A DNA stretch of 38,324 nt from Mycolicibacter nonchromogenicus (GTDB taxonomy: Bacteria; Actinomycetota; Actinomycetes; Mycobacteriales; Mycobacteriaceae). Below are positions 25,790 through 38,281 of the stretch, one piece after another (position 1 is the stretch's first letter; the number at the start of each line of letters is the position of its first letter). The notes beneath the pieces are model-generated. The model did not search any database. It saw nothing but the letters and a program-made list of their open reading frames with translations, and was not told where the DNA came from. The translations under genes were made by a program, and so were the position numbers. The stretch lies in NCBI RefSeq assembly GCF_002101775.1, contig NZ_LQPI01000027.1:1-38324 (forward strand). The letters are read 5' to 3'.

Positions 25790-26445
25790 CTGAGGTTTTC
25801 GACTGCTCCGACGCCGACCGCCGCGCGGCCGGAATCGCGGCGGCCATCGACGCTGTGCGCGGTGGACGCCTGGTGGTGCTGCCGACGGACACGGTTTACG
25901 GGATCGGCGCCGATGCCTTCAACGCCGCCGGCGTGACCGCGCTGCTGGCGGCCAAGCGACGCGGCCGCGACATGCCGGTGGGCGTGCTGGTGGGCTCGTG
26001 GAACTCCATCGACGGGCTGGCCCTGATAGTGCCCGAATCCGCCCGGGAACTGATCCGCGCGTTCTGGCCGGGTGCGCTCAGCCTGATCGTCACCCAGGCC
26101 CCGTCATTGCAGTGGGACCTCGGCGAAGCCCGCGGCACTGTCATGGTGCGCATGCCGCTGCATCCGGTGGCCCTGGAGGTTCTCAAGGCCGTAGGCCCGA
26201 TGGCGGTGTCCAGCGCCAACGTCTCCGGTGGGTCGCCGGCGGTCGAGGCCGCCGAGGCGCAGAGTCAGCTGGGGGAGTCCGTCGAGGTCTACCTCGACGC
26301 GGGCCGGGCCGAACAGGGCGCGGCGTCGACGATCGTGGACCTCACCGGCCCCGCGCCGCGGATCGTCCGCCCGGGGCCGGTCACCGCCGAACAGATCGGC
26401 GCGGTGCTGGGGCTGGATCCGGAATCCCTGACGGGGACAGCGTGA
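25786..26445 (+). CDS. L-threonylcarbamoyladenylate synthase (Sua5/YrdC)
   Basis: 219 residues from ATG 25786 (ATGA overlap with prmC). Uses threonine, bicarbonate and ATP to make threonylcarbamoyl-AMP for the t6A37 modification of ANN-decoding tRNAs. YrdC-domain motifs: GRLVVLPTDTVYGIGADAF (about 26-44), AAKRRGRDMPVGVLVG, RAFWPGALSLI, TVMVRMPLHPVALEVL, and SSANVSGGSPA (about 143-153). It lacks the long C-terminal Sua5 domain, so it is the short type. GTG of wecA overlaps its stop. Confidence 0.93.
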   Translation: MTEVFDCSDADRRAAGIAAAIDAVRGGRLVVLPTDTVYGIGADAFNAAGVTALLAAKRRGRDMPVGVLVGSWNSIDGLALIVPESARELIRAFWPGALSLIVTQAPSLQWDLGEARGTVMVRMPLHPVALEVLKAVGPMAVSSANVSGGSPAVEAAEAQSQLGESVEVYLDAGRAEQGAASTIVDLTGPAPRIVRPGPVTAEQIGAVLGLDPESLTGTA

Positions 26446-27623
26446 CCACCAGCTTGCTGGCACTGGCCGACCGGGGTGCCGGCGTACCCCTGCGTGAGCT
26501 GGCGCTGGTCGGCTTGACCGCCGCGATCATCACCTACTTCACCACCGGTCCCGTGCGGTGGCTGGCCACCCGGATCGGCGCGGTCGCCTACCCGCGCGAA
26601 CGCGATGTCCACGTCAAGCCCACACCGCGGATGGGCGGGCTGGCGATGTACGTCGGAATCGTCGCCGGAATCTTCCTGGCATCGCAGCTGCCGGCGCTGA
26701 CCCGCGGCTTCGTCTATTCCACCGGCATGCCGGCGGTGGTGCTGGCGGGCGGCGTCATCATGGGAATCGGTCTGCTGGACGACAAGTGGGGCCTGGACGC
26801 GCTGACCAAATTCGCCGGCCAGATCACCGCGGCCAGCGTGCTGGTCACCATGGGCGTGGCCTGGAGTGTGCTCTACATTCCGATCGGCGGTGTCGGCACC
26901 GTGGTGCTCGATCAAGTGTCGTCGATCCTGCTCACCCTGGCGCTGACGGTCTCGATCGTCAACGCGATGAACTTCGTCGACGGCCTGGACGGGCTGGCTG
27001 CCGGCCTGGGACTGATCACCGCGCTGGCCATCTGCATGTTCTCCGTCGGTGTGCTGCAGGACCACGGCGGCGACGTGCTGTTCTACCCGCCGGCGTTGAT
27101 CTCGGTGGTCCTCGCCGGGGCGTGCCTGGGCTTCCTGCCCCACAATTTCAGCCCCGCGAAGATTTTCATGGGCGACTCCGGCTCGATGCTGATCGGGCTG
27201 ATGCTGGCGGCGGCGTCCACCACCGCGGCCGGGCCGATCTCGCAGACCGCCTACGGCGCGCGCGACGTCTTCGCGCTGCTGTCACCGTTCCTGTTGGTGG
27301 CGGCGGTGATGTGTGTGCCGGCACTGGACGTGCTGCTGGCGATCATCCGTCGCACTCGCGCCGGGCTCAGCCCGTTTAGCCCGGACAAGATGCACCTGCA
27401 CCACCGGTTGCTGCAGATCGGCCACTCCGACCGCCGGGTGGTGCTGCTGATCTACTTGTGGACGGCGATCGTCGCGTTCGGGGCCGCCGGCACCATCTTC
27501 TTCGACCCGCGCTACACCGGTGCGGTGATGTTGGGTGCCATGCTCATCGCGATTGTCGTTACGCTCATCCCGTTGTTGCGCCGGGGAGGCGCCTCGGAAG
27601 ACAGCCCCTACGACACGCGGTAG
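26442..27623 (+). CDS. wecA: Decaprenyl-phosphate GlcNAc-1-phosphate transferase (WecA/Rfe)
   Basis: 393 residues from GTG 26442 (overlaps previous stop); the upstream open frame is a shadow. Polytopic enzyme with about eleven membrane helices that transfers GlcNAc-1-phosphate from UDP-GlcNAc to decaprenyl phosphate, the first step of the rhamnose-GlcNAc linker joining arabinogalactan to peptidoglycan. Motifs: TPRMGG (about 63-68), LLDDKWGL with the Asp pair (about 110-117), NAMNFVDGLDGLAAG (about 175-189), FMGDSGSMLIG (about 242-252), and the cytosolic SPDKMHLHHRLLQIGHSDRR loop. It ends the rho-to-wecA group and precedes the ATP synthase operon. Confidence 0.94.
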   Translation: MTTSLLALADRGAGVPLRELALVGLTAAIITYFTTGPVRWLATRIGAVAYPRERDVHVKPTPRMGGLAMYVGIVAGIFLASQLPALTRGFVYSTGMPAVVLAGGVIMGIGLLDDKWGLDALTKFAGQITAASVLVTMGVAWSVLYIPIGGVGTVVLDQVSSILLTLALTVSIVNAMNFVDGLDGLAAGLGLITALAICMFSVGVLQDHGGDVLFYPPALISVVLAGACLGFLPHNFSPAKIFMGDSGSMLIGLMLAAASTTAAGPISQTAYGARDVFALLSPFLLVAAVMCVPALDVLLAIIRRTRAGLSPFSPDKMHLHHRLLQIGHSDRRVVLLIYLWTAIVAFGAAGTIFFDPRYTGAVMLGAMLIAIVVTLIPLLRRGGASEDSPYDTR

Positions 27624-27633
27624 TAGGACCGTC

Positions 27634-27639
27634 TAGGAT
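27634..27639 (+). promoter_or_regulatory. Candidate -10 of the ATP synthase operon
   Basis: TAGGAT at 27634-27639, with a weak CGACAC -35 at 27611-27616 (17-bp spacer), about 95 bp before atpI. It is the only good -10 between wecA and atpI. Confidence 0.45.
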
Positions 27640-27735
27640 GGTGTTGTAGGTGGTTCCACGGCGCGTTCGGGCATCCGATACGCTCGGCGGGCGACTGCAC
27701 GACAACGACGCGGCAGATTCAGATTGGGGTGAGCG

Positions 27736-28174
27736 GTGACGACACCAGCGCAAGATGCGCCGTTGGTGTTGCCGTCGGTGGTATTTCAGCCGATTCGGCT
27801 GTCACTGATCTGTGTGGCTCTGACCGCTGCTGCGATTGCCGCAGCCGCTCAATTCGGCCGACCGCTTTTCGGAGTGTTCTTCGGGCTGGGCCTGGCGCTC
27901 GGCCTGGGCAATGCACTGCTGATCCGCCGGTCTGCGCTGAAGATCACCGCCTCCGACCATCCGCTGAAGAAGAAGATGGCGCTGAACTCGGCGTCTCGTC
28001 TGCTGGTCATCAGCGTGATCGGCCTGGCGATCGCTTACCAGTTCCGTCCAGAGGGCCTCGGCGCGCTGTTCGGATTGGCCTTGTTCGAGGTAGTGCTGGT
28101 GCTGACCACCATGCTGCCAGTGGTAAAAAAGCTCCGCGCGCAAGCGGCAGAGTCCGGCGCTGAAGGGACGAAAA

Positions 28175-28182
<8 letters not shown>
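27736..28182 (+). CDS. atpI: ATP synthase protein I-like membrane protein
   Basis: 148 residues from GTG 27736. Four membrane helices (about 20-40, 44-62, 86-104, 110-128) with a basic loop [22 protein letters not shown] and a charged C-terminus. Matches the position and character of mycobacterial AtpI, a non-essential assembly factor thought to help build the c-ring. The stop lies 8 bp inside atpB, so the two are coupled. Confidence 0.88.
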
Positions 28183-29252
<1,070 letters not shown>

Positions 29253-29261
29253 ACGCACAAG

Positions 29262-29783
29262 ATGGGTGACATGAGCGTTGCTGTCCTCGCGTTGAGCGAG
29301 GCGGCTGAGGAAGGCCCGCAGAAGAGCTTCCTCATTCCCGACGGCACCTTCTTTGTCGTGCTCGCGATCTTCGTGGTCGTGCTCGGCGTGATCAGTACCT
29401 TCGTGGTGCCGCCGATCATGAAGGTGCTGCGGGAGCGCGAGAACATGGTCACCAAGACGCTCGCCGACAATCGGGAGTCCGCCGAGCAGTTCGCGGCCGC
29501 CGAAGCCGATTACGAGAAGCAGATGGCGGCGGCGCGCCTTGAGGCCAGCACGGCACGCGACGAAGCTCGTGCCGAGGGGCGCAAGGTGATCGACGAGCAG
29601 CGGTCGGCGGCCGAGGCGGAGGTGGCCTCGACATTGCAGGCCGCCACCGACAAGCTCAAGCAAGAAGGCGATGCGGTGAGTGAGCAGCTGCAGGCCCGGG
29701 TGGAGACGCTGTCTGCCACCTTGGCCAGCCGGATCCTCGGCGTTGAGGTCGAGGCACTTTCCGCGGCGAGTACGGGGCGGTAG
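29262..29783 (+). CDS. atpF: ATP synthase subunit b
   Basis: 173 residues from ATG 29262 (an ATG three codons later is also possible). One membrane helix (about 28-52, [23 protein letters not shown]) followed by a long charged alpha-helix (55-160) that forms half of the peripheral stalk linking F1 to the membrane. In mycobacteria it pairs with the b-like half of the fused b-delta protein encoded next. Eight bases separate it from that gene. Confidence 0.95.
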   Translation: MGDMSVAVLALSEAAEEGPQKSFLIPDGTFFVVLAIFVVVLGVISTFVVPPIMKVLRERENMVTKTLADNRESAEQFAAAEADYEKQMAAARLEASTARDEARAEGRKVIDEQRSAAEAEVASTLQAATDKLKQEGDAVSEQLQARVETLSATLASRILGVEVEALSAASTGR

Positions 29784-29791
29784 CAACAGAG

Positions 29792-31129
29792 ATGTCGATT
29801 TTCATCGGGCAGCTGGTCGGCTTTGCGATCATCGTGTGGCTGCTGGTCAAGTTCGTCGTGCCACCGGTGCGCAAGCTGATGGCCGACCAGCAGGAGTCGG
29901 TGCGCAGGCAGCTGGAGGAGGCGGCAGAAGCCGCCGCTCGTCTGGCCGAGGCCGGTCAGGCGCACTCCACGGCACTGGCCAACGCCGCCGCCGAAGCGGA
30001 GCGGGTCACCGCGGAAGCCCGCACGGATGCCGAGCGGATCGCCGAGCAGCTGCGCAGCCAGGCCGGTGTCGAAGCCGAGCGGGTTAAGGCCACCGGCGGA
30101 CAGCAGGCGGGGCTCCTGCGGGCGCAACTCATCCGTGAGCTGCGATCCGGTTTGGGCGCCGAAGCTGTGCAGCGGGCGGGCGATCTGGTTCGCGCGCACG
30201 TCGCCGACCCGCAGCGGCAGGCCGCCACTGTGGACCGGTTCCTCGACGAGCTCGACGCCATGGCGCCGAAGTCCGTCGAGGTCGAATCGCCCATCCTGGC
30301 CCGGCTGCGTTCGGCCAGCCGTCAGGCGCTGGCCGGTGTGCTGGACAAGTTCGGCGAGGCGGCCGGTGGCCTGGACCAGCAGGGCCTGGCCACGCTGGCC
30401 GACGACCTGACCGCGGTCGCCGAGCTGCTCCAGCGCGAGAGCGTGGTCACCCGGCATCTGACCGTGCCGACCGATGACGCCGCACCCAAGGTGCGTCTGG
30501 TGCAGCGACTGTTCGCCGACAAGATCGGTGCCGGCGCACTGACGCTGGTGACCGACGCCGCGTCCGCCCGGTGGTCGAACGGCGAGGACCTGGTCACCGC
30601 CATCGAGCATGTCGCCCGGCAGGCGCTGCTGCTGTCGGCGGAGAGCGCGGGCACCGTCGACGAGGTGGAGGACCAGCTGTTCCGGTTCTCCCGCGTGCTG
30701 GAAGCACAGCCCCGCCTGGACGTCCTGCTCGGTGACACCGAGAGCCCGGCCGCAGCTCGGGTCGGGTTGCTGCGCAATGTCGTGGGCGGTGGCAGTGGTG
30801 CCAACCCGATCACGGTGGCGCTGCTCGAGCAGACCGTACGACTGCTGCGTGGCCAGTCGGCACATCAGGCGATCGCCGAGCTTGCGCAGATCGCAGTGGC
30901 ACGGCGCGGCGAGCTGGTGGCACACGTCGGTGCGGCGGCCGAGCTCAGCGAGGCCCAGCTCACCCGGCTGAACAGCATTCTGAGCCGGATCTACAGCCAC
31001 CCGGTCCGCGTGCAGGTCGGCATCGATCCGGCACTGCTGGGCGGGCTGACGATCTCGGTCGGCGACGAGGTGATCGACGGCGCGCTGTCGTCGCGTCTCG
31101 CCGCAGCCAAGACGCAATTGCCCGACTGA
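29792..31129 (+). CDS. atpH: Fused ATP synthase subunit b'-delta
   Basis: 445 residues from ATG 29792. The N-terminal half is a second b-type stalk: one membrane helix (about 4-24) and a long Ala/Glu/Arg coiled coil to about 110. A linker of about 110-170 leads to a delta/OSCP domain in the C-terminal part (about 260-445; [18 protein letters not shown] and [35 protein letters not shown], the latter at about 398-432). This fusion is characteristic of mycobacteria and of some other actinobacteria; it replaces separate b' and delta subunits in the peripheral stalk. Confidence 0.96.
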   Translation: MSIFIGQLVGFAIIVWLLVKFVVPPVRKLMADQQESVRRQLEEAAEAAARLAEAGQAHSTALANAAAEAERVTAEARTDAERIAEQLRSQAGVEAERVKATGGQQAGLLRAQLIRELRSGLGAEAVQRAGDLVRAHVADPQRQAATVDRFLDELDAMAPKSVEVESPILARLRSASRQALAGVLDKFGEAAGGLDQQGLATLADDLTAVAELLQRESVVTRHLTVPTDDAAPKVRLVQRLFADKIGAGALTLVTDAASARWSNGEDLVTAIEHVARQALLLSAESAGTVDEVEDQLFRFSRVLEAQPRLDVLLGDTESPAAARVGLLRNVVGGGSGANPITVALLEQTVRLLRGQSAHQAIAELAQIAVARRGELVAHVGAAAELSEAQLTRLNSILSRIYSHPVRVQVGIDPALLGGLTISVGDEVIDGALSSRLAAAKTQLPD

Positions 31130-31197
31130 CAAGACCTACCCAGACCTACCAGGTCTCAGAGCCCACAACCCATTCGAAGGCAGGAAGACGAAAAGCC

Positions 31198-32847
31198 ATG
31201 GCAGAGTTGACAATCTCCTCTGACGACATTCAGGGGGCGATCGAGGAGTACGTGAGCTCCTTCAGCGCCGACACCGCGCGCGAGGAGGTCGGCACCGTCA
31301 TCGACGCCGGCGACGGCATCGCACACGTCGAGGGCCTGCCTTCGGTGATGACCCAGGAGCTCCTCGAGTTCCCCGGCGGGGTGCTGGGTGTGGCCCTGAA
31401 CCTCGACGAGCACAGCGTCGGTGCGGTCATCCTGGGCGAATTCGAGCACATTGAACAGGGCCAGCAGGTCAAGCGCACCGGTGAGGTGCTCTCGGTGCCC
31501 GTCGGTGACGGCTTCCTCGGCCGCGTCGTCAACCCGCTGGGCCAGCCCATCGACGCCCGCGGCGAGATCGAAGCCGAGACCCGTCGTCCGCTGGAGATGC
31601 AGGCCCCCTCGGTGGTTCAGCGTCAGAGCGTCAGCGAGCCGCTGCAGACCGGCGTCAAGGCCGTCGACGCCATGACCCCGATCGGCCGCGGCCAGCGCCA
31701 GCTCATCATCGGCGACCGCAAGACCGGCAAGACCGCGCTGTGTGTGGACACGATCCTCAACCAGCGCAAGAACTGGGAGACCGGCGACCCGAACCAGCAG
31801 GTTCGCTGTGTCTACGTCGCGATCGGCCAGAAGGGCACCACCATCGCCAGCGTGCGTCGTGCGCTGGAAGAGGGCGGCGCCATGGACTACACCACGATCG
31901 TCGCCGCTCCGGCATCAGACTCCGCCGGTTTCAAGTGGTTGGCTCCCTACACCGGCTCGGCTATCGCCCAGCACTGGATGTACGCGGGCAAGCACGTGCT
32001 GATCGTGTTCGACGACCTGACCAAGCAGGCCGAGGCCTACCGCGCCATCTCGCTGCTGCTGCGTCGCCCGCCGGGCCGCGAGGCATACCCGGGTGACGTT
32101 TTCTACCTGCACTCCCGTCTGCTGGAGCGCTGCGCGAAGCTCTCCGACGAGCTGGGTGGCGGTTCGCTGACCGGCCTGCCGATCATCGAGACCAAGGCCA
32201 ACGACATCTCGGCCTACATCCCGACCAACGTCATCTCGATCACCGACGGCCAGTGCTTCCTGGAGAGCGACCTGTTCAACCAGGGCGTCCGTCCGGCCAT
32301 CAACGTCGGTGTGTCGGTGTCCCGCGTCGGTGGCGCCGCCCAGATCAAGGCCATGAAGGAAGTGGCCGGCTCGTTGCGTCTGGACCTGTCCCAGTACCGC
32401 GAGTTGGAGGCCTTCGCCGCCTTCGCCTCCGACCTGGACGCCACCAGCAAGGCTCAGCTGGAGCGTGGTGCACGCCTGGTGGAGCTGCTCAAGCAGCCCC
32501 AGTACGCCCCGCTGCCCGTCGAGGAGCAGGTGGTCTCGATCTTCCTCGGTACCGAAGGTCACCTGGACTCGGTGCCGGTCGAGGACGTGGCACGCTTCGA
32601 GTCCGAGCTGCTGGACCACATCCGGGCTTCGGAGAACGACCTTCTGGCCGGAATCCGCGAGTCCAAGAAGCTCTCCGACGAGGCCAGCGAGAAGCTGGTT
32701 GAGGTGATCAACCAGTTCAAGAAGGGCTTCGCCGCCTCGGACGGCAGCTCAGTGGTTCCCGACGAGCACGTCGAGGCGCTGGACGAGGACAAGCTCGGCA
32801 AGGAAGCGGTGCAGGTCCGCAAGCCCGCGCCGGCGAAGAAGAAGTAA
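31198..32847 (+). CDS. atpA: ATP synthase subunit alpha
   Basis: 549 residues from ATG 31198 with GGCAGGAAG upstream. Non-catalytic nucleotide-binding subunit of the F1 hexamer. Walker A GDRKTGKT (about 172-179), [16 protein letters not shown] (about 265-280, Walker B), and the arginine-finger region ISVSRVGG-like [16 protein letters not shown] (about 375-390). The extended C-terminal tail after about residue 515 ([35 protein letters not shown] lies in 515-549) is typical of mycobacterial alpha, where it suppresses ATP hydrolysis. Confidence 0.97.
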   Translation: MAELTISSDDIQGAIEEYVSSFSADTAREEVGTVIDAGDGIAHVEGLPSVMTQELLEFPGGVLGVALNLDEHSVGAVILGEFEHIEQGQQVKRTGEVLSVPVGDGFLGRVVNPLGQPIDARGEIEAETRRPLEMQAPSVVQRQSVSEPLQTGVKAVDAMTPIGRGQRQLIIGDRKTGKTALCVDTILNQRKNWETGDPNQQVRCVYVAIGQKGTTIASVRRALEEGGAMDYTTIVAAPASDSAGFKWLAPYTGSAIAQHWMYAGKHVLIVFDDLTKQAEAYRAISLLLRRPPGREAYPGDVFYLHSRLLERCAKLSDELGGGSLTGLPIIETKANDISAYIPTNVISITDGQCFLESDLFNQGVRPAINVGVSVSRVGGAAQIKAMKEVAGSLRLDLSQYRELEAFAAFASDLDATSKAQLERGARLVELLKQPQYAPLPVEEQVVSIFLGTEGHLDSVPVEDVARFESELLDHIRASENDLLAGIRESKKLSDEASEKLVEVINQFKKGFAASDGSSVVPDEHVEALDEDKLGKEAVQVRKPAPAKKK

Positions 32848-32854
32848 CGCCGCT

Positions 32855-33778
32855 ATGGCTGCCACACTTCGCGAACTACGCGGGCGAATCCGCTCAGCCG
32901 GGTCGATCAAGAAGATCACCAAGGCCCAGGAGCTGATCGCCACCTCGCGTATCGGCCGGGCTCAGAACCGGCTGGAAACGGCACGGCCGTACGCCGTCGA
33001 GATCACCCGGTTGCTCACCACCCTGGCCGCCGAGGCGGCCCTGGACCACCCGTTGCTGGTTGAGCGCAGCGAACCCAAGCGGGCGGGTGTCCTGGTGGTG
33101 TCGTCCGACCGTGGTCTGTGTGGCGGCTACAACGCCAACGTCTTCCGTCGGGCAGAGGAGCTGTTCTCGCTGCTGCGCTCGGAGGGCAAGGACCCGGTTC
33201 TCTACGTCGTGGGCCGCAAGGCGCTGGCCTACTACTCGTTCCGGAACTGGACAGTCACCGACTCCTGGACCGGTTTCTCCGAGCAGCCGACGTACGAGAA
33301 CGCCGCCACGATCGCCTCGACTCTGGTGGAGGCATTCCTGGCCGGCGTCGACGACGACGGCGACTACCCGGGCACCGACGGGGTCCTGGGTGTCGACGAG
33401 TTGCACATCGTGTCCACCGACTTCCGCTCGATGCTGTCGCAGTCGGCGGAGGCGCGTCGGATCGCCCCGATGCTGGTGGAGTACGTGGGAGAAGAGACCG
33501 GTCCGAAGACGCTCTACTCCTTCGAGCCGGATGCCACCACGCTGTTCGACTCGCTGCTGCCGCGGTATCTGACCACCCGCGTGTTTGCCGCGCTGCTCGA
33601 CTCGGCGGCCTCGGAGCTGGCTTCGCGCCAGCGCGCCATGAAGTCGGCGACCGACAACGCCGACGACTTGATCAAAGCGTTGACCCTTGAGGCCAACCGT
33701 GAGCGCCAGGCTCAGATCACCCAGGAAATCAGCGAAATCGTTGGCGGTGCGAATGCCCTCGCCGACGCCGCCCGGTAA
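32855..33778 (+). CDS. atpG: ATP synthase subunit gamma
   Basis: 307 residues from ATG 32855, 7 bp after atpA. Central-shaft subunit: N-terminal helix [29 protein letters not shown] (residues 1-29), [17 protein letters not shown] (about 82-98), and C-terminal helix [45 protein letters not shown] (about 256-303). An insertion around residues 165-180 ([21 protein letters not shown]) corresponds to the extra loop known in mycobacterial gamma and proposed to bear on regulation of hydrolysis. Confidence 0.97.
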   Translation: MAATLRELRGRIRSAGSIKKITKAQELIATSRIGRAQNRLETARPYAVEITRLLTTLAAEAALDHPLLVERSEPKRAGVLVVSSDRGLCGGYNANVFRRAEELFSLLRSEGKDPVLYVVGRKALAYYSFRNWTVTDSWTGFSEQPTYENAATIASTLVEAFLAGVDDDGDYPGTDGVLGVDELHIVSTDFRSMLSQSAEARRIAPMLVEYVGEETGPKTLYSFEPDATTLFDSLLPRYLTTRVFAALLDSAASELASRQRAMKSATDNADDLIKALTLEANRERQAQITQEISEIVGGANALADAAR

Positions 33779-35233
<1,455 letters not shown>

Positions 35234-35267
35234 CCCGGAATCTTCTGGCGGCGAAAGGTGGTGGGTA

Positions 35268-35633
35268 ATGGCAGAGCTTGACGTCGACATCGTTGCGGTC
35301 GACCGCAAGGTGTGGTCGGGCAAGGCCTCGTTCATCTTCACCCGGACCACCGTCGGTGAGATCGGCATCCTGCCGGGGCATATCCCGGTGGTTGCCGAGC
35401 TCGTCGATGACGCCGTGGTGCGGGTGGATCGTGTCGAGGAGGGTGAGCTGCGGCTCGCCGTGCACGGCGGTTTCCTGTCGGTGACCGAGCAGGGTGTCAG
35501 CATCCTGGCCGAGGCAGTTGACTTCGAAGCAGAGATCGACGAAGCAACCGCGCGGCACGAGGCCCAGTCCAGCGACCCGAAGACGGCCGCACAGGGACGG
35601 GCCAGGCTGCGCGCCCTGGGTGTGATCGACTAA
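35268..35633 (+). CDS. atpC: ATP synthase subunit epsilon
   Basis: 121 residues from ATG 35268 (GGTGGTGGG upstream). N-terminal beta-sandwich (1-85; [35 protein letters not shown] begins it) with a short C-terminal helical part (90-121). The C-terminal helix pair is reduced compared with E. coli, as in other mycobacteria. It couples the central stalk to the c-ring and completes the operon. Confidence 0.95.
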   Translation: MAELDVDIVAVDRKVWSGKASFIFTRTTVGEIGILPGHIPVVAELVDDAVVRVDRVEEGELRLAVHGGFLSVTEQGVSILAEAVDFEAEIDEATARHEAQSSDPKTAAQGRARLRALGVID

Positions 35634-35647
35634 TAAGGCTTGAACCG

Positions 35648-36091
35648 ATGAGCACGCCCATGATCGTTATGGTCGTGCTCGTCGCCGTTCTCCTGAGCGC
35701 TGTCGTTGCGCTGAGCTATCGGCTGTGGAAGCTGCGCCAAGGTGGCACCGCCGCGATCATGCGCGACCTGCCGGCGGTGGGCGGCCATGGCTGGCGCCAC
35801 GGTGTGGTCCGCTATCGAGGCGGGGAAGCGGCCTTTTACCGACTGTCCAGCGTGCGGCTGTGGCCGGATCGCCGGCTGTCCCGTCGCGGCGTGGACGTGG
35901 TGGCACGGCGCGCGCCACGCGGCGATGAGTTCGACATCATGACCGACGAGATCGTGGTGCTCGAACTGCGTGATACCACCCAGGACCGCCGGGCCGGCTT
36001 CGAGATAGCGCTGGACCGCGGCGCGCGGACCGCTTTCCTGTCATGGCTGGAGGCACGCCCGTCACCACGGGCCAAGCGTCAGAGTTACTGA
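35648..36091 (+). CDS. DUF2550 family membrane-anchored protein
   Basis: 147 residues from ATG 35648, 14 bp after atpC, so probably in the same transcript. One N-terminal membrane helix (about 5-25) followed by a small soluble domain (HGVVRYRGGEAAFYRLSSVRLWPDRRLSRRGVDV within about 52-88, then EIVVLELRDTTQDRRAGFEIALDRGARTAFLSWLEARPS). This matches the DUF2550 protein conserved directly after atpC in mycobacteria (Rv1312 position). Function unknown; the constant location suggests a link to ATP synthase assembly or membrane function, which is inference. Confidence 0.88.
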   Translation: MSTPMIVMVVLVAVLLSAVVALSYRLWKLRQGGTAAIMRDLPAVGGHGWRHGVVRYRGGEAAFYRLSSVRLWPDRRLSRRGVDVVARRAPRGDEFDIMTDEIVVLELRDTTQDRRAGFEIALDRGARTAFLSWLEARPSPRAKRQSY

Positions 36092-36107
36092 CCGCCGTTG
36101 TCGCCGA

Positions 36108-36698
36108 CTACTTTTCGGGACTGTCGGTGCGTTCGCCGCCGGGCTTCCAGAGCACGTCACCATCGGCATTTGCCACGCGACACAAGACAAACATCAAGTC
36201 CGACAACCGATTCAGATACTTCGCCGGCAGCACCGACACCCCGTCCGGATATGCATCGAGTGCCGCCCAGGCCGAGCGCTCGGCCCGCCGTACCGCGGTT
36301 CGGGCGACGTGGAGCAGTGCCGAGAGCGGCGAGCCGCCCGGCAGGATGAACGAGTTGAGCGGCGCCAGCTGCTCGTTGTAGTGATCACACCACGCCTCCA
36401 CCCGATCGACGTAGTCGGCGGTGATCCGCAGCGGCGGGTACTTCGGATTCTCGGCGACCGGCGTCGCCAGATCCGCGCCCGCGTCGAACAGGTCGTTCTG
36501 GATGCGCAGCAGTGTGGCGCGCACCGCCTCATCGGGTTCGCCCAGCGCGATCGCGACACCGATCGCGGCGTTGGCCTCTTCGACATCGGCATAGGCCACC
36601 AGTCGCGGATCGGTCTTGGGTACGCGAGAGAAGTCGCTGAGCCCGGTCGTTCCGTCGTCGCCGGTACGGGTGTAAACGCGAGTGATGTGCACTGCCAT
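36108..36698 (-). CDS. ATP:cob(I)alamin adenosyltransferase, PduO type
   Basis: 196 residues, read leftwards from ATG 36698. Transfers the adenosyl group of ATP to cob(I)alamin to make coenzyme B12. ATP-binding N-terminus [21 protein letters not shown] (about 8-28), [11 protein letters not shown], the helix-bundle core and the signature [24 protein letters not shown] (about 119-142), ending [16 protein letters not shown]. Corresponds in place to Rv1314c. No Shine-Dalgarno precedes the ATG; a TACAGT -10 ends 7 nt before it on the minus strand, so the message is probably leaderless. Confidence 0.94.
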   Translation of the reverse strand: MAVHITRVYTRTGDDGTTGLSDFSRVPKTDPRLVAYADVEEANAAIGVAIALGEPDEAVRATLLRIQNDLFDAGADLATPVAENPKYPPLRITADYVDRVEAWCDHYNEQLAPLNSFILPGGSPLSALLHVARTAVRRAERSAWAALDAYPDGVSVLPAKYLNRLSDLMFVLCRVANADGDVLWKPGGERTDSPEK

Positions 36699-36705
36699 GG
36701 CTCAA

Positions 36706-36711
36706 ACTGTA
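36706..36711 (-). promoter_or_regulatory. -10 of the adenosyltransferase gene
   Basis: Reads TACAGT on the minus strand, 7 nt before the ATG at 36698, predicting transcription starting at the start codon. Confidence 0.55.
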
Positions 36712-36783
36712 CCGGGGTAGACGACGCCGCGATCCTCGCTTCGGCAGGAGTGCAGATTGGTCGGACAGGCCCCGTGTCGTCAT

Positions 36784-36789
36784 TACACT
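36784..36789 (+). promoter_or_regulatory. -10 of murA
   Basis: TACACT at 36784-36789 ends 7 nt before GTG 36797, again predicting a leaderless transcript; no Shine-Dalgarno is present. Confidence 0.6.
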
Positions 36790-36796
36790 GACGCGA

Positions 36797-38050
36797 GTGG
36801 GAGAGCGTTTTGTGGTTACCGGGGGCAACCGACTGTCCGGTGAGGTCGCCGTCGGTGGCGCTAAGAACAGCGTCCTGAAGCTGATGGCGGCGGCCTTGTT
36901 GGCTGAGGGCACCAGCACCATTACCAACTGCCCGGACATTTTGGACGTTCCGCTGATGGCCGAGGTGCTGCGCGGGCTGGGCGCCAATGTCGAGCTCGAA
37001 GGCACCACGGTGCGCATCACCTCACCTGACGAACCCAAGTACGACGCGGACTTCGCCGCGGTGCGCCAGTTCCGGGCCTCGGTCTGTGTGCTGGGCCCCC
37101 TGGTGGGCCGGTGCCTGAAGGCCAAAGTCGCACTACCGGGTGGCGACGCGATCGGCTCGCGCCCGCTCGATATGCACCAGGCCGGCCTGCGCCAGCTGGG
37201 TGCCACCTGCAATATCGAGCACGGATGCGTGGTCGCGCACGCCGAGAAGCTGCGCGGCGCCGAGATCCAGCTGGAATTCCCGTCGGTGGGCGCCACCGAG
37301 AACATCCTGATGGCGGCGGTCCTGGCCGAGGGTGTGACGACCATCCACAACGCGGCACGTGAACCCGATGTCGCGGATCTGTGCACGATGCTCAACCAGA
37401 TGGGCGCCCAGATCGAAGGAGCCGGCTCCCCGACGCTGAAGATCACCGGGGTACCGCGGCTGTATCCCACCGAGCACGAAGTGATCGGTGACCGGATTGT
37501 GGCCGCGACCTGGGCGATTGCCGCGGTGATGACCCGCGGGGACATCTCGGTGACCGGTGTGGACCCGGCTCACCTTCAGCTCGTGCTGCACAAGCTGCAC
37601 GACGCGGGGGCGACCATCACCCAGTCCGACAACGGCTTCCGGGTGGTGCAATACGAGCGCCCCAAGGCCGTCAATGTCGCGACCTTGCCGTTTCCGGGGT
37701 TCCCCACTGACCTGCAGCCGATGGCGATCGGGCTCGCGGCGATCGCCGACGGCACGTCCATGATCACCGAGAACGTATTCGAAGCCCGATTCCGGTTTGT
37801 CGAGGAGATGATCCGCCTGGGTGCCGACGCACGGACCGACGGACACCATGCGGTGGTGCGCGGTCTGCCGCAGCTCTCCAGCGCACCGGTATGGGCCTCC
37901 GACATCCGGGCTGGAGCCGGCTTGGTCCTTGCGGGCCTGGTCGCAGACGGTGAGACCGAGGTCCACGACGTCTATCACATCGATCGCGGGTACCCGATGT
38001 TCGTGGAGTATCTAGGCGATTTGGGTGCTGAGATAGAACGTGTAATATAG
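36797..38050 (+). CDS. murA: UDP-N-acetylglucosamine 1-carboxyvinyltransferase
   Basis: 417 residues from GTG 36797. First committed step of peptidoglycan synthesis: adds enolpyruvate from PEP to UDP-GlcNAc. Two inverse beta-alpha domains; conserved Lys-Asn pair in [16 protein letters not shown] (20-35) and the active-site loop [15 protein letters not shown]. The usual catalytic Cys115 is replaced by Asp (Asp117 here), the natural substitution in mycobacteria that prevents fosfomycin alkylation. The C-terminus includes [10 protein letters not shown] and [17 protein letters not shown]. It is followed by the rRNA operon leader, as in M. tuberculosis (Rv1315-rrs). Confidence 0.97.
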   Translation: MGERFVVTGGNRLSGEVAVGGAKNSVLKLMAAALLAEGTSTITNCPDILDVPLMAEVLRGLGANVELEGTTVRITSPDEPKYDADFAAVRQFRASVCVLGPLVGRCLKAKVALPGGDAIGSRPLDMHQAGLRQLGATCNIEHGCVVAHAEKLRGAEIQLEFPSVGATENILMAAVLAEGVTTIHNAAREPDVADLCTMLNQMGAQIEGAGSPTLKITGVPRLYPTEHEVIGDRIVAATWAIAAVMTRGDISVTGVDPAHLQLVLHKLHDAGATITQSDNGFRVVQYERPKAVNVATLPFPGFPTDLQPMAIGLAAIADGTSMITENVFEARFRFVEEMIRLGADARTDGHHAVVRGLPQLSSAPVWASDIRAGAGLVLAGLVADGETEVHDVYHIDRGYPMFVEYLGDLGAEIERVI

Positions 38051-38128
38051 GACGAGCCGGAGGGACGCGGACCGCGGGACTACCGGCAAAGTCTGGAAGT
38101 CCTTCCGGAAGCCCCGAAAATCTCGGAG

Positions 38129-38157
38129 TTGACTCAACTCCGAAAACCGAGTACAGT
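38129..38157 (+). promoter_or_regulatory. rRNA operon promoter
   Basis: TTGACT (38129-38134) and TACAGT (38152-38157) with a 17-bp spacer; transcription would start near 38164. The -35 is an excellent match. It lies about 80 bp after murA and directly before the boxB/boxA leader. Confidence 0.75.
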
Positions 38158-38166
38158 GGCGGGGTT

Positions 38167-38205
38167 GCCTGAAGCCAGGCGGCCTGTTGTTTGAGAACTC
38201 AATAG
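38167..38205 (+). ncRNA. rRNA leader antitermination region (boxB hairpin and boxA)
   Basis: boxB-like hairpin GCCTG-AAGC-CAGGC at 38167-38180, then TGTTTGAGAACTCAATAG (about 38188-38205), the boxA-type sequence conserved in mycobacterial rrn leaders, bound by NusB-S10 to prevent premature termination. The 16S rRNA gene itself begins beyond the window. Confidence 0.8.
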
Positions 38206-38250
38206 TGTGTTTGGTGGTTTTTGTTTGTTGTTGTTTTTGCCATGCCTTCG

Positions 38251-38281
38251 GCGCCCCGTGTTGGGGGTGTGGCGTTTTTTT
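38251..38281 (+). other. Terminator-like hairpin with seven T residues in the rRNA leader
   Basis: GCGCCCC (38251-38257) pairs with GGGGTGT (38264-38270, two G-U pairs), followed after GGCG by TTTTTTT (38275-38281). It may be part of the 16S precursor processing stem or a genuine attenuator overridden by the boxA complex. Confidence 0.5.

Noticed and set aside
25998..26441. Long upstream extension of the wecA frame
   Set aside because: Shadow of the Sua5 gene; the membrane protein starts at GTG 26442.
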